Below are positions 17,537 through 26,766 of a stretch of DNA of 64,000 bases, one piece after another. Source of the stretch: Nonomuraea sp. NBC_00507 (GTDB taxonomy: Bacteria > Actinomycetota > Actinomycetes > Streptosporangiales > Streptosporangiaceae). The translations under genes were made by a program, and so were the position numbers. Location: assembly GCF_036013525.1 (NCBI RefSeq), contig NZ_CP107853.1, forward strand, positions 10,974,001 through 11,038,000, given 5' to 3'. Numbering within the stretch: the stretch's first letter is position 1; each line of letters opens with the position of its first letter. The notes under the pieces are model-generated. The model was not told the DNA's origin and made no database searches. It worked only from the letters and a program-made list of their open reading frames with translations.

Positions 17537-17696
17537 CACCGGCGACCGCCCGTGGATGGTGCTGGGGGCCTGACTGGACGCCACGTTCGACAGGTTCAAG
17601 GAATACGTGGTCTTCGCCGACCTGGCCGTCGGCTACGTGGTCGCAGGCCACGGCGACGACATCTGGATCTTCGCCCTTGCCGCGCTCGGCCTGCAG
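17537..17696 (+). pseudogene. Deleted relic of the CDP-alcohol phosphatidyltransferase gene
   Basis: About 160 bases closely match 14320-14562 of the intact gene (same strand): CCACCGGCGA through CTGCAG. Relative to the parent it lacks exactly 84 bases, the interval between two direct copies of GTGCTGGG (14341 and 14425), and this removes the catalytic motif. It also has an in-frame TGA where the parent has a tryptophan codon. A non-functional duplicate fragment. Confidence 0.85.
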
Positions 17697-17708
17697 CCCG
17701 GCGGCGAC

Positions 17709-18772
17709 TTACCCGCCACGGGACGAGAGTCTCGGCACGACTGTCTCCGGCTCTCTGTGATTCCACAGGATCGACAACGGCGAGAAGAAGATTCGGTCCC
17801 CCGACGGAAGATTCGTCGAACCGAGGGCAGGACATAACCGGCACGGAACCGATCGCCCAGCTTGTCCCGCAACCACCGCAGGTGCTTGGCATCCTCACTC
17901 TTCGGCGTGGCCGAGGCCTCGACCTCAATGCCGATCACACTGCCGTCACGTCGTTCCAGAATGAAGTCGACTTCGCGCTTTTCCCTGTCCCGGTAGTGAC
18001 GCACGGCGACATGCCGCCGCGCGAAGGTCGACAGCTTGAGAAGCTCCGCGAAGACGAAGGTCTCCAGCAGCCCACCGAGGGCCGGGTGGCCCGGCATGAG
18101 GAGCGACTCCGCATCCACGTCCATGAGGTGGGCAGCCAATCCGCTGTCTGTTACATAGGTCTTTGGGGCGTGGGTCACTCTCGAGGTGAGGTTGTTGGAC
18201 CACGCGGGCGCCGAGGCGACCAGGAACACGGTTTCCAGGTAAGCCAGATACGTACGCACGGTCACGACGTCGAGCCCGAGGCCGTCGGCGATGTGGGAGA
18301 GCACCAACTGACCGCCGGCTCTGGCCGCGACGAGCGCGATCAGATCGGGGATCGCCTGGGCCTTGTTGACATGGGCGAAGTCGCGGATGTCACGAGAGAT
18401 CACGGTGTCCAGGTAGCCGCGGAACCATGCACGGATCGCCACGGCCGAGTTGAGGCGCAGGACTTCCGGATAGTCCCCTACGCGCTCGCTCACCGCAAAA
18501 GGCCACAGGTCCACGAAGGCCACCCGGCCCGCGAGCGACTCCGACAGCGTAGGGATGCTGAGGAAGCGCGTCGACCCAGGTAGCACGAACTGGCCTGGGG
18601 ACCAGTCCTCGTCGACCACCTGCTTGATGGCGAGGATCAGGGGGTCACCGGCTCGCTGGATTTCGTCGATGATCATCGGTCGCGGTCGCGCGCGTACAAA
18701 GGTACGCGGGTCGTCCTTGGCGATGTCGAGCTCTGAGGGATCGTCAAGGGTGGTGAACGTGGCCTCACCGAA
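17709..18772 (-). pseudogene. DUF4143 AAA-type ATPase, truncated at both ends
   Basis: Minus-strand coding similarity runs from RFGEATFTTLDDPSELDIA and the Walker-B-like MIIDEIQRAGDP through GQFVLPGSTRFLSIPTLSESLAGR and the DUF4143 part (GYLDTVISRDIRDF, AYLETVFLV, FVFAELLKL, REKREVDFILERRDGSVIGIEVEASA). The first about 50 residues with the Walker A loop are missing. Near 17815 the frame breaks: the expected ending NLPSGDRIFFSPLSILWN is in the neighbouring frame, stopping at 17709, while the original frame runs on into antisense of the phosphatidyltransferase relic. I call it a pseudogene. Confidence 0.75.
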
Positions 18773-18785
18773 GCGCCTGCGGCGG

Positions 18786-18849
18786 GTTTCCCTGTTTCGC
18801 GGGCCAAGTTTTCCCTGATTCGCGGATTCTATTTCCCCTGTTTCGCGGG
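18786..18849. repeat. Three 22-23 bp spaced direct repeats
   Basis: TTTCCCTGTTTCGCGG (18786-18801), TTTCCCTGATTCGCGG (18809-18824) and TTTCCCCTGTTTCGCGG (18831-18847). Steps are 23 and 22 bases, about two helical turns, so the same face of the helix is presented. They lie where the missing start of the DUF4143 ATPase should be. Iteron-like; function unknown. Confidence 0.75.
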
Positions 18850-18966
18850 GCGCTTGGGCACAGAATCGCCGATTGTTGGCAACGCCGCCTCTGAAGTGAG
18901 CGCATAGTCTGGGGTTCAGGCAGATCCGGGCCGGGGTTCCGGTCCGGCTGGAGCCAGGAGACGCGG

Positions 18967-19812
18967 ATGGCGTTCTTGTCGCGGCTGTTCAAGCGGGGCG
19001 ATCCGCTGGCCGAGCGGGAGGAGGCGCGCCGGCAGGGGATGCGGGACGCCCGCCGACATCCCTTGGGCGAGTTCACGGATCCGGACTACCAGCCCGTGTA
19101 CGTGACGGAGATCCGGGCCCGGGCCCGTGAGCAGGTCACCGAGGTCGATCAGCGGCTTGCGGCTGCGCGTACGGCGTTATTGGAGAGGGCGGCGGGGGCG
19201 CGGGAGGTGATCCTGCGGGAGCTGGGCCGGGGCGATACGCGGCCCGAGCCGCGGCCGTCGCAGGTGAACGGGCACGCGGCGGGCGATGAGGATGCGTTCA
19301 TCTCGATCGCGGAGGCCAGGGCGCGGCGGGCGGAGGCGCGGCGGCGGGCCGTGGTCGAGGAGGCCAACGCCAATGTGCAGCGGGCCCGGGCCCGCATCGA
19401 GCAGCTCAGCCAGGAGTGGGAGAGCGCGCTGATCGAGCGCGACCATGAGGTGGAGGCCGTACATGCCAGGGCCGAGCAGCTCATCGCCGCGTACAAGGGC
19501 GGTGTGCTGGAGGCCCATCCGCGCCGGGAGGAGATTCCTTCCTTATGGAAGGGCGAGGTCATCGCGATGGAGGCGACCGGTGACACGCCCGTGGCGATCT
19601 CGGGGCGAGAGGAGATCGGGCGGATCCTGCGGGAGGTGGAGGGCCGGATCGAAGTGTGGCGGGCGGAGGTGATGCCGCGCGAGCTGACGACCGAGTCGCG
19701 CCGCCGGCTCGGCCCGGCGATCTCGGCCGACGACCACCCCACGGCCGAGCACACCGGGCACGACCACCCCGCCCAGAACGATTCGGCCGGGCCGGACCAG
19801 GACGCTCGGTGA
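18967..19812 (+). CDS. Uncharacterised coiled-coil protein
   Basis: 281 residues, ATG after CCAGGAGA. No family recognised. The head MAFLSRLFKRGDPLAEREEARRQG is basic and could touch a membrane surface. Residues about 45-180 are long heptad-rich helix, very rich in Arg, Glu and Ala (EARARRAEARRRAVVEEANA), consistent with a coiled coil. The tail is acidic and His-rich (AEHTGHDHPAQNDS). No signal peptide or membrane span. The secreted lipoprotein gene follows after 10 bases, so the two are probably co-transcribed. Confidence 0.75.
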   Translation: MAFLSRLFKRGDPLAEREEARRQGMRDARRHPLGEFTDPDYQPVYVTEIRARAREQVTEVDQRLAAARTALLERAAGAREVILRELGRGDTRPEPRPSQVNGHAAGDEDAFISIAEARARRAEARRRAVVEEANANVQRARARIEQLSQEWESALIERDHEVEAVHARAEQLIAAYKGGVLEAHPRREEIPSLWKGEVIAMEATGDTPVAISGREEIGRILREVEGRIEVWRAEVMPRELTTESRRRLGPAISADDHPTAEHTGHDHPAQNDSAGPDQDAR

Positions 19813-19822
19813 GGATCGCGGC

Positions 19823-20638
19823 ATGACGAAGGCACATGATGGCGGAGGGCGCCTGATGGCGGGGGACGGTGGCAAAGGGAGCGTTCACGGGCGGTGCGCG
19901 GCCTTACGAGCGCGGACCCGGCGTGGGGTCGTGCACAGGCTGGTCGCGGCCGTGTGCGGGTTGGTCTTGGTCGTGGCCGGGGTGGCGGGGTGTGGCACCG
20001 AGGCGCGTTCCGTCTGTGGTGTGATCGTCGACTCGACCAGCTACGCCGAGCCCGCCACCTCCAGGAGCGACGTCACCTCCAAACTGCCCCCCTTCGCCCA
20101 GAACTGTGACTGGATCGCCTTCGCCGCCGTCACAGGAAGCTCCGAGAGCAGTACGTGCCGCCAGGACCCCGTGGCCATCGCCGCCACCCGGGCCGAGAAC
20201 CCCAACGAGAACCCGGTCGTCGAGGACCGCGTCAGGGCCCACCGCATCAAGGAGGTCCTGCCCAGGGCGGTCCAGCTGTTCGACTGCCCGACCGAGGGAC
20301 AGGGTTCTGACGTGCTGGGAGCCCTGCGCTACATGGTCAAGCAGCTCAGCGCGCAGCGGCAGCCGGACAAGGCACACGAGATCATCGTGTTCAGCGACCT
20401 CATCAACAACCGGGGCGACCTGGACATCAACAAGCTGGACCTGAGTGAGGGCGCACGCAAGCAGAAGATCAAGGAACTGCGGGACGCACGGCTGCTCCCC
20501 GACATGTCGGGGTATGCGGTGGTCGTCCACGGCTTCCTGCGGGCGAAGACGTCGGACCCCGACCGGTTCCCTCGGCTCGAGGACTTCTGGCGGGAGGCCT
20601 TCGAGTCCGCGGGGGCGAGCACGGTCGATCTGCTGTGA
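19823..20638 (+). CDS. Uncharacterised lipoprotein, von Willebrand A-like
   Basis: 271 residues. A basic head is followed by a hydrophobic segment ending VVAGVAGCG, a lipobox, so the protein should be anchored outside the membrane. The body opens SVCGVIVDSTSYAEP and later has KAHEIIVFSDLINNRGD and YAVVVHGFLRAK; the hydrophobic-strand-then-Asp pattern resembles a VWA fold with a partial metal site, which is inference. Function unknown. It is tied to the coiled-coil gene by a 10-base gap; ATG preceded by GAGGA. Confidence 0.7.
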   Translation: MTKAHDGGGRLMAGDGGKGSVHGRCAALRARTRRGVVHRLVAAVCGLVLVVAGVAGCGTEARSVCGVIVDSTSYAEPATSRSDVTSKLPPFAQNCDWIAFAAVTGSSESSTCRQDPVAIAATRAENPNENPVVEDRVRAHRIKEVLPRAVQLFDCPTEGQGSDVLGALRYMVKQLSAQRQPDKAHEIIVFSDLINNRGDLDINKLDLSEGARKQKIKELRDARLLPDMSGYAVVVHGFLRAKTSDPDRFPRLEDFWREAFESAGASTVDLL

Positions 20639-20728
20639 GAGCGCTCACCAACACAGCCTCTTCCGAGGTGCGCGATATTGACAGCGCGTAAACGGCGTGG
20701 TCACATCGCTTGAGAGAGCGCTCTCTCA
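20639..20728. promoter_or_regulatory. GAGCGCTC operators before the GH16 gene
   Basis: A perfect 18 bp palindrome TGAGAGAGCGCTCTCTCA at 20711-20728, and a second GAGCGCTC core at 20639-20646, 77 bases apart by core. The central AGCGCT with flanking symmetry is the style of LacI-family operators such as the CebR box of actinomycete cellulose/glucan genes. Likely sugar-responsive control of the glucanase. Confidence 0.65.
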
Positions 20729-20766
20729 CATCTCCGACGCCGCTCACACCCCCCAGGAGCGAAACG

Positions 20767-22143
20767 ATGACAACAGCACGCAGGCGCAGGCGCCGCCTAG
20801 CGGCCGTGGCTCTGACCACGCTCACCGGCCTGCTCGTCCAGGCGGCCGTCAGCGCCTCGGCCGCCGTCCCGCCCACACCGTCCGGCTGGTCCCTGGTCTG
20901 GTCAGACGACTTCAACGGCAACGCCGGCACCCTGCCCTCGTCGACCGACTGGATCATCGACACGGGGCACGCGTACCCCGGCGGCCCGGCCAACTGGGGC
21001 ACCGGCGAGATCCAGAACTACACCTCCAGCACCTCCAACCTCAGCCTCGACGGCGGTGGCAACCTGCGCATCACGCCCCTGCGGAGCAGCTCAGGCGAGT
21101 GGACGTCGGCTCGCATCGAGACCAGGCGCGCCGACTTCAAGCCCGCTGACGGGCGCATCCTGCGCATCGAGAGCCGGATCCAGATGCCGAACGTGACCGG
21201 CGACGCCGCGCTCGGCTACTGGCCGGCGTTCTGGGCGCTCGGGTCGCCGTACCGGGGGAACTACTGGAACTGGCCGGGCATCGGCGAGTTCGACATCATG
21301 GAGAACGTCAACGGCATCAACTCCGTCTGGGGCGTGCTCCACTGTGGCGTCAACCCGGGCGGGCCGTGCAACGAGACGACCGGCCTCGGCGCCAGCCGCG
21401 CCTGCCCCGGCTCCACCTGCCAGTCGGCTTTCCATTCCTACCGGTTCGAGTGGGACCGCAGCGTGAGCCCGAACCAGCTGCGGTGGTACGTGGACGGCCA
21501 GCAGTTCCACAGCGTGAGCCAATCCCAGTTCGACGCCACGACGTGGAGCAACATGACCGGCCACGCCGGCTACTTCCTGCTGCTCAACGTGGCGATGGGC
21601 GGCGCGTTCCCGAACGCCCTCGGCGGCCAGACCCCGACGGCGGCCACCGTGCCCGGGCGTCCCATGGTGGTGGACTACGTGGCGGTGTGGCAGAGCGGCA
21701 CCACCACCCCGACCAACCCGCCGGGCGACGTGGACGCCCGCTCCACCATCCAGGCCGAGCGTCACCAGGCCCAGTCGGGCACCATCGTGGAGACGACCAC
21801 CGACACGGGCGGCGGGCAGAACGTCGGCGCCATCTCCAACGGCGACTGGCTGCGCTTCGACGGAGTGAACTTCGGCACGGAGGCCGCCAGGCAGTTCAGA
21901 GCCAGGGTGGCCTCGGGAGCGGCAGCCGGGGTGAGCGGGCTCGTGCAGGTGCGGCTGGACAGCCCCACGGCCGCGCCCATCGGCGACTTCGCCCTCGCCA
22001 ACACCGGCGGGTGGCAGAGCTGGCGCACGGTGCCGGCCAACATCTCGGCCGTCACGGGGACACACACCGTCTACTTGACCTTCAGCAGCGGTCAGCCGGC
22101 CGACTTCGTCAACGTCAACTGGTTCACGTTCTCGACCTCTTGA
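20767..22143 (+). CDS. Secreted GH16 endo-beta-glucanase with CBM6-like module
   Basis: 458 residues, ATG after CAGGAG. A polyarginine-started signal peptide ends around SASAAV. The GH16 catalytic domain (about 40-325) carries the active-site motif GEFDIMEN with nucleophile Glu174, helper Asp176 and acid/base Glu179, plus YWPAFWALG and the closing [10 protein letters not shown] Pro/Thr linker leads to a C-terminal carbohydrate-binding module (about 345-458, starting [13 protein letters not shown], with [12 protein letters not shown] and FVNVNWFTF), like CBM6. It should hydrolyse beta-1,3- or mixed-linked glucans outside the cell. The GAGCGCTC operators upstream suggest LacI-type control. Its last 20 bases overlap the convergent oxygenase gene. 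Confidence 0.92.
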   Translation: MTTARRRRRRLAAVALTTLTGLLVQAAVSASAAVPPTPSGWSLVWSDDFNGNAGTLPSSTDWIIDTGHAYPGGPANWGTGEIQNYTSSTSNLSLDGGGNLRITPLRSSSGEWTSARIETRRADFKPADGRILRIESRIQMPNVTGDAALGYWPAFWALGSPYRGNYWNWPGIGEFDIMENVNGINSVWGVLHCGVNPGGPCNETTGLGASRACPGSTCQSAFHSYRFEWDRSVSPNQLRWYVDGQQFHSVSQSQFDATTWSNMTGHAGYFLLLNVAMGGAFPNALGGQTPTAATVPGRPMVVDYVAVWQSGTTTPTNPPGDVDARSTIQAERHQAQSGTIVETTTDTGGGQNVGAISNGDWLRFDGVNFGTEAARQFRARVASGAAAGVSGLVQVRLDSPTAAPIGDFALANTGGWQSWRTVPANISAVTGTHTVYLTFSSGQPADFVNVNWFTFSTS

Positions 22144-23086
22144 CGTTCTCGAAGAGGGCCGGGAAGACCTTCGCGACCTTCGACAGCAGGTATTCGCCGT
22201 ACGTGCCCGTGAAGTCCACCTGACCGTCCCAGCGGTGGCCGGGCGCGTACGGCAGGGGCGGCACCTCGTCGTCCCAGCCCGGGTCGAAGAAGAACGGGAA
22301 ACTGAGGCGCTCGTTGCCGCTGCGGTTGCGTACGCGGTGCGGGGTCGAGCGGTAGTGGCCGCCGGTGAGCTTGTCGAGCATGTCGCCGATGTTGCAGACG
22401 AAGGTGCCCGCCAGCGGCGGGGCCTCGATCCAGCCACGCGGGGTGCGGACCTGCAGGCCGCCGTTCTCGTCCTGGAGGAGGAGGGTGAGCAGGCCGTAGT
22501 CGGTGTGCTCCCCCACGCCCCAGGTGCCGGTGTCGTCCGGCGGAGCGGGCGGATAGTGGAAGATCCGGAAGAGGATGGTCGGGTCGGCGGTGTAGCCGGT
22601 GCGGAAGTAGTCCTCGTCCAGGCCGAGGCTCAGGGCGATGCCCGACATGACGGCCTGGGCGAGCGCGGTCATCCTGTCGAGGTATTCGAGCACGGCCTCA
22701 CGCAGCTCGGGGACCTGGGCGGGGAAGAGGTTGGGCCCGTGCAGCGGGAGCGGACCGGGCGGTTCCTCGGGGCCGAGGTAGATGCCTTCCTTCAGGTCGG
22801 GCCGGCCCGAGGTGAGCTCCCCGCCGACCGGGAAGAAGCCGCGCCAGGCCGTGCCGCCCTTGTCCATGGAGATCTCCGCTTTCACCTCATCAGGGAGGGC
22901 GAAGAAGCGCCGGCTCGCGGCGTCGAGCCGGGCGAGCAGCTCCGGCGGCACGCCATGGCCGGTGACGTAGAAGAAGCCGCTGTCGCGGCAGGCGGCGCCG
23001 ATGGCGTCCGCGACGGCGCGTTTGGCGGGATCCGGGGCGTCGGTGAGAAGGGAAGCGACCTCGATGACCGGCAATTCGCTCACCAC
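22124..23086 (-). CDS. Isopenicillin-N-synthase-like 2-oxoglutarate/Fe(II) oxygenase
   Basis: 320 residues. DIOX_N start ([10 protein letters not shown] and [14 protein letters not shown]) and the 2OG-FeII domain with iron ligands His194, Asp196 (EHTDYG) and His250, and the co-substrate motif Arg260-x-Ser262 (RLS). Cytoplasmic. Family members oxidise small molecules, including plant-hormone-like or antibiotic precursors; the actual substrate is unknown. It stands alone and overlaps GH16 tail to tail by 20 bases. Confidence 0.9.
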   Translation of the reverse strand: MVSELPVIEVASLLTDAPDPAKRAVADAIGAACRDSGFFYVTGHGVPPELLARLDAASRRFFALPDEVKAEISMDKGGTAWRGFFPVGGELTSGRPDLKEGIYLGPEEPPGPLPLHGPNLFPAQVPELREAVLEYLDRMTALAQAVMSGIALSLGLDEDYFRTGYTADPTILFRIFHYPPAPPDDTGTWGVGEHTDYGLLTLLLQDENGGLQVRTPRGWIEAPPLAGTFVCNIGDMLDKLTGGHYRSTPHRVRNRSGNERLSFPFFFDPGWDDEVPPLPYAPGHRWDGQVDFTGTYGEYLLSKVAKVFPALFENVKRSRT

Positions 23087-23145
23087 GCCATTGTTCTACA
23101 GTTCGGGCGCTTAGCATCGGAGGCAGGACCCTCGTTGGAGGCCCG

Positions 23146-24318
23146 ATGCGCTTCTTACACCGCAAGCAGGACGAGTCGTTCGAGCCTGGCCAGGTCACCC
23201 GCATCACGCCTGCCGTCGCGTACGACGGCGACCTCTACCGCCTGCCCGACTGGCCGCGCCGCCGCGGCGAGGAGCGCGAGCTCGGCCGTACGCACGCCGC
23301 CGACGGCCAGATCGACACGCTGACGCTGCAGACCGGCAGCGTGCCGCGCTTCCACGAGCTGGAGGACGAGCGGCTGGCGGAGCTGGCCGAGCTCGACGAG
23401 CGCACCGAGCAGGAGATCCAGCGGGCGCGGGCCGAGTTCGAGTCCCAGAAGATCAGGCTCGCGGAGTCGCAGCGCACCTTCGGGGAGGCGCGCAAGGCCC
23501 TGGAGGACAGCCAGCGCCGGGTGACGGAGCTGGAGCAGCCCAGCAGACGGCCGGGCGACGGGCGGCCCAGCTCGATCGCGATCTCCGGCAGCCATTGGCC
23601 GTTGATCCGCCGCTGGCTGCCTGCCGCGCTCCTGCTGCTGCTCCTGCTGATCGTCGAGGTCCCGATCCTTTACCAGGTCATCCTGAGCTGGGGCGACAGC
23701 ATCGCGATGACCGCGCTGCTGGCCGCGGGCGCGGCGCTCATCATGCTGGTCGCGCCCCACATGTACGGCAGGGCGTTCCGGTCCTGGCAGGAGCACGGCA
23801 GCTCGGCCAAGGGCCGCTGGCTGCTGATCGGCGTCGCGCTGGTCTGGCTCGGCCTCATCGTCGCCGTCGCCGTGCTGCGCAGGGACGCCCTGGTCAAGCC
23901 GCTGATCGTGGACGGTCAGGAGATCGGCCCCACGTCGGAGGGCGTCGGCCAGCTGCCCACGATGATCCTGCTGCTGGCGCTGCTGGTCGCCACCGCGCTC
24001 ATCGCCGCCGACCTGGGGCGGCGCATGCACAACCCCAACGACCGCCGGCTGCGGGAGCTGCGTGCCAAACGCGACGCCGAGGCCGCCGCCAGCGCCGCCG
24101 CCCAGCGCGCCTACCAGCACGACGCCGGGTACGCGGAGAGCATCGCCCAATACCTGCAGGCGGTGGACCGCCGCAAGGCCAGCAGGCTGCGTCAGCTGGA
24201 CAGCGGCTTCGACAGCCTGGCCACCGCGTACCTCGGCGGCGTGGTCGAGGGGCTCAAGGACCCGGAGGCGGCCAGCTGGGCCGAGCGCATCGTGCTGCGC
24301 CGCCGTACCCGATCCTGA
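23146..24318 (+). CDS. Uncharacterised coiled-coil membrane protein
   Basis: 390 residues. A soluble N-terminus (RFLHRKQDESFEPGQ) leads into a long coiled coil (ERLAELAELDERTEQEIQRA to about residue 130), then four hydrophobic spans: WLPAALLLLLLLIVEVPILY, IAMTALLAAGAALIMLVAP, WLLIGVALVWLGLIVAVAVL and TMILLLALLVATALIAADL; a second helical charged region follows. No family recognised. In style it matches the coiled-coil protein at 18967, and the two may belong to one envelope-associated system, which is inference. Divergent from the oxygenase. Confidence 0.75.
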   Translation: MRFLHRKQDESFEPGQVTRITPAVAYDGDLYRLPDWPRRRGEERELGRTHAADGQIDTLTLQTGSVPRFHELEDERLAELAELDERTEQEIQRARAEFESQKIRLAESQRTFGEARKALEDSQRRVTELEQPSRRPGDGRPSSIAISGSHWPLIRRWLPAALLLLLLLIVEVPILYQVILSWGDSIAMTALLAAGAALIMLVAPHMYGRAFRSWQEHGSSAKGRWLLIGVALVWLGLIVAVAVLRRDALVKPLIVDGQEIGPTSEGVGQLPTMILLLALLVATALIAADLGRRMHNPNDRRLRELRAKRDAEAAASAAAQRAYQHDAGYAESIAQYLQAVDRRKASRLRQLDSGFDSLATAYLGGVVEGLKDPEAASWAERIVLRRRTRS

Positions 24319-24324
24319 CAACGG

Positions 24325-26673
24325 TCAGGTGGAGTCGCGAACGACGAGGCGGGCGGGCAGGACTACGGACTCGGTGTGGCGGCCCTCCAGCCGGGACAGC
24401 AGCAGCCGGGCGACCGCCAGCGCCTGGTCGGCGACCGATATGCGGACGGTCGTGAGGCCGGGTGTGGTGGCCGAGGCGGCGTCGATGTCGTCGAAGCCCG
24501 CGATCGCCAGATCCTCCGGCACCCTCCGCCCGGCCTCCCGCGCCGCCTGCAGCGCCCCGATGGCCAGCTGGTCGGTGGCGGCGAAGACGGCGTCCAGAGC
24601 GGGCTCGTCGCCGAGCAGCTGCTGGGTCGCCGCCGCGCCCGAGGAGCGGGTGAGGTCGGCGAGGGCCAGCAGCGGCTGCAGGCCGGCCTGCCGCATCGCG
24701 GTCCGGTGGCCGTCCAGCCGGTCCTGTACGGCCACCAGGTCCATGGGGCCGCAGATCATGCCGATGTGGCGGCGGCCGCGGGCCAGCAGGTGCTCGGTCG
24801 CGGCCTTCGCGCCGCCGGCGTTGTCCACGTCCACGTACGGCATCATCGACGCGATCGCCGGCTTGCCGAGCAGCACGATCGGCACGCCGGTGCGGGACAG
24901 GCGCTCGGCCAGCGTGTCGCCGCGGTCCGGCGGCAGCAGCACCACCCCGTCCACCAGGCCCGCCTCCACGTGCTGGACGATGCGCCGGTGACTCTCGGCC
25001 GTGTCGGCGAGCATGAGCGTGATCTGCTTGCCCGCGCCTTCCAGCAGGCTGGTCACGTACTGGACGACGGCCGCCGTCAGCTGGTCGCCGCCCTGCCGGG
25101 GGACGGACAGGACGAGCGCGATCGCGTTGGTCCTGCGGGTGACGAGGCTGCGGGCGGCCGCGTTGGGCACGTATCCGAGCTCCCTGACCGCCCGCAGCAC
25201 CGACTCCCGGACCTCGGGGCTGACCGACGCCTCGCCGTTGACGACGCGCGAGACCGTGGCACGGGAGACGCCGGAGCGGGCGGCCACGGTCTCGAGGGTG
25301 GGGCGCTTCGGGCGGGTCTCGGTCAGGCCGTTGCGCTTGACGACGTCGCGGTACCACAGCGCGCTGTCCTTGAGCCGGCGTCGCTGGGTGGCGAAGTCGA
25401 CGTGGACGAGGCCGAACTTGCGCCGGTAGCCGTCGGCCCATTCGAGGTTGTCGAGCAGCGTCCAGACGAGGAACCCGCGGACCTTGGCGCCGTCCTGGAC
25501 GGCCGCGCGGACGGCGCGCAGGTGCTCCTCGATGAAGCTGATGCGCTCCACGTCGTGGATGCCGTCGCCCGTCACCACGTCGACGAAGTCGGCACCGTTC
25601 TCGGTGATCATCAGCTCGGTGTCGGGGTACTCCGCGGTCAGGCGGCGCAGCAGGTGGGTCAGGCAGCCGGGGACGATGGGCCAGCCCATGGCGGTGACGG
25701 CGGTGGGAACCGTGCAGAACAGCACGCCCTCACTGCCCGGGTAGGCGGGGTCGGCGGGCTCGCTGGGCTGGGCCTGCACGACGAGCGGGGTGTAGTAGTT
25801 GACGCCGAGCAGGTCCATCGGCTGGGAGATGAGCTCCAGGTCGCCGTCGTGCACGTGGCCGAGCCCTGCGGTGCGCTCGATGATCGGCAGCAGCTCCGGA
25901 GGGTAGGCGCCGCGCAGCATCGGCTCCAGGAACTGCCGGTTGGCCAGCACGTCGATCCTGGCCACGGCCTCGGCGTCCTCGGCCGACAGGGCCCGCCCGG
26001 CGTCGCTCACCTGGCCGGGCGTCATGACGGGCGAGATGTTGAGCACGCCGCCCACCCTCGCCGCCCCGGCCGCGCGCAACGCCTCGGCGCCGAGCCCGTG
26101 TGCGAGCAGTAAATGGTGGGCGGCGCGGAAGGCGTCGGCGGCCGATTTCCGGCCCGGCGCGTGAATGCCGGACCCGTAGCCGAGAAAGGCGGCCACCCAC
26201 GGCTCGTTGACGGTGAACCAGGTGTCGACCCGATCCCCCAGCCGGTCGGCCACCGCGGCGGCGTAATCGGCGAAATGGCGGGCGGTGTCCCGGGACGGCC
26301 AGCCACCGGCGTCCTCCAAAGCCTGCGGCAGATCCCAGTGGTAAAGCGTCGCATACGGCGTGATGCCCGCGTCGAGCAGCTCGTCGAGCAGCCGGTCGTA
26401 AAAATCGAGCCCGGCCGCGTGCAATTTCCCGGAGCCATCGGGAAACACCCGCGGCCAGCTGACGGAAAATCGGTATGCGGCCATGCCGAGGTCTTTCATC
26501 AACCGCACGTCTTCGCGATAGCGGTGGTAATGGTCGCAGGCGTCGGCGCGGTCCGCGGAAAAGGTGTCCCAAATGGACGGGCCGCGGCCGTCGGCAGCGG
26601 TGGCGCCTTCGATTTGGAAGGCCGACGTCGACACACCCCAGATGAATCCCTCGGGGAAGGCAGCTGTGCTCAT
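24325..26673 (-). CDS. GH1 beta-glucosidase fused to LacI-family regulator
   Basis: 782 residues in one uninterrupted frame, from ATG 26673 (GGAGG 13 bases upstream). Residues 1-450 are a complete GH1 enzyme: FPEGFIWGVSTSAFQIEG start, acid/base Glu157 in TVNEPW, nucleophile Glu358 in ITENG, and the usual ending DSALWYRDVVKRNGL. Residues 456-782 are a complete LacI regulator: helix-turn-helix TLETVAARSGVSRATVSRVVNG, hinge, and periplasmic-binding-like sensor with PDRGDTLAERL and AIAGFDDIDAASATTPGLTT. Elsewhere these are neighbouring genes. The junction reads NGL-TETRPKRP with no stop; a TGA lies one base out of frame there. It may be a true enzyme-repressor fusion or the result of one indel. 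Confidence 0.88.
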   Translation of the reverse strand: MSTAAFPEGFIWGVSTSAFQIEGATAADGRGPSIWDTFSADRADACDHYHRYREDVRLMKDLGMAAYRFSVSWPRVFPDGSGKLHAAGLDFYDRLLDELLDAGITPYATLYHWDLPQALEDAGGWPSRDTARHFADYAAAVADRLGDRVDTWFTVNEPWVAAFLGYGSGIHAPGRKSAADAFRAAHHLLLAHGLGAEALRAAGAARVGGVLNISPVMTPGQVSDAGRALSAEDAEAVARIDVLANRQFLEPMLRGAYPPELLPIIERTAGLGHVHDGDLELISQPMDLLGVNYYTPLVVQAQPSEPADPAYPGSEGVLFCTVPTAVTAMGWPIVPGCLTHLLRRLTAEYPDTELMITENGADFVDVVTGDGIHDVERISFIEEHLRAVRAAVQDGAKVRGFLVWTLLDNLEWADGYRRKFGLVHVDFATQRRRLKDSALWYRDVVKRNGLTETRPKRPTLETVAARSGVSRATVSRVVNGEASVSPEVRESVLRAVRELGYVPNAAARSLVTRRTNAIALVLSVPRQGGDQLTAAVVQYVTSLLEGAGKQITLMLADTAESHRRIVQHVEAGLVDGVVLLPPDRGDTLAERLSRTGVPIVLLGKPAIASMMPYVDVDNAGGAKAATEHLLARGRRHIGMICGPMDLVAVQDRLDGHRTAMRQAGLQPLLALADLTRSSGAAATQQLLGDEPALDAVFAATDQLAIGALQAAREAGRRVPEDLAIAGFDDIDAASATTPGLTTVRISVADQALAVARLLLSRLEGRHTESVVLPARLVVRDST

Positions 26674-26766
26674 TCTGGCGGAAGTCCTCCGGTGAAGCGG
26701 CAGAGCGTCCAGTCTCCCGCGCGCCGCTCGTCGCGCGCCAGCCTGGCCACGCTGTATACAGAGCGC

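Noticed and set aside
18786..18849. CRISPR array
   Set aside because: Three repeats spaced 22-23 bases start to start leave only about 6 bases between copies, far too short for spacers, and there are no cas genes.
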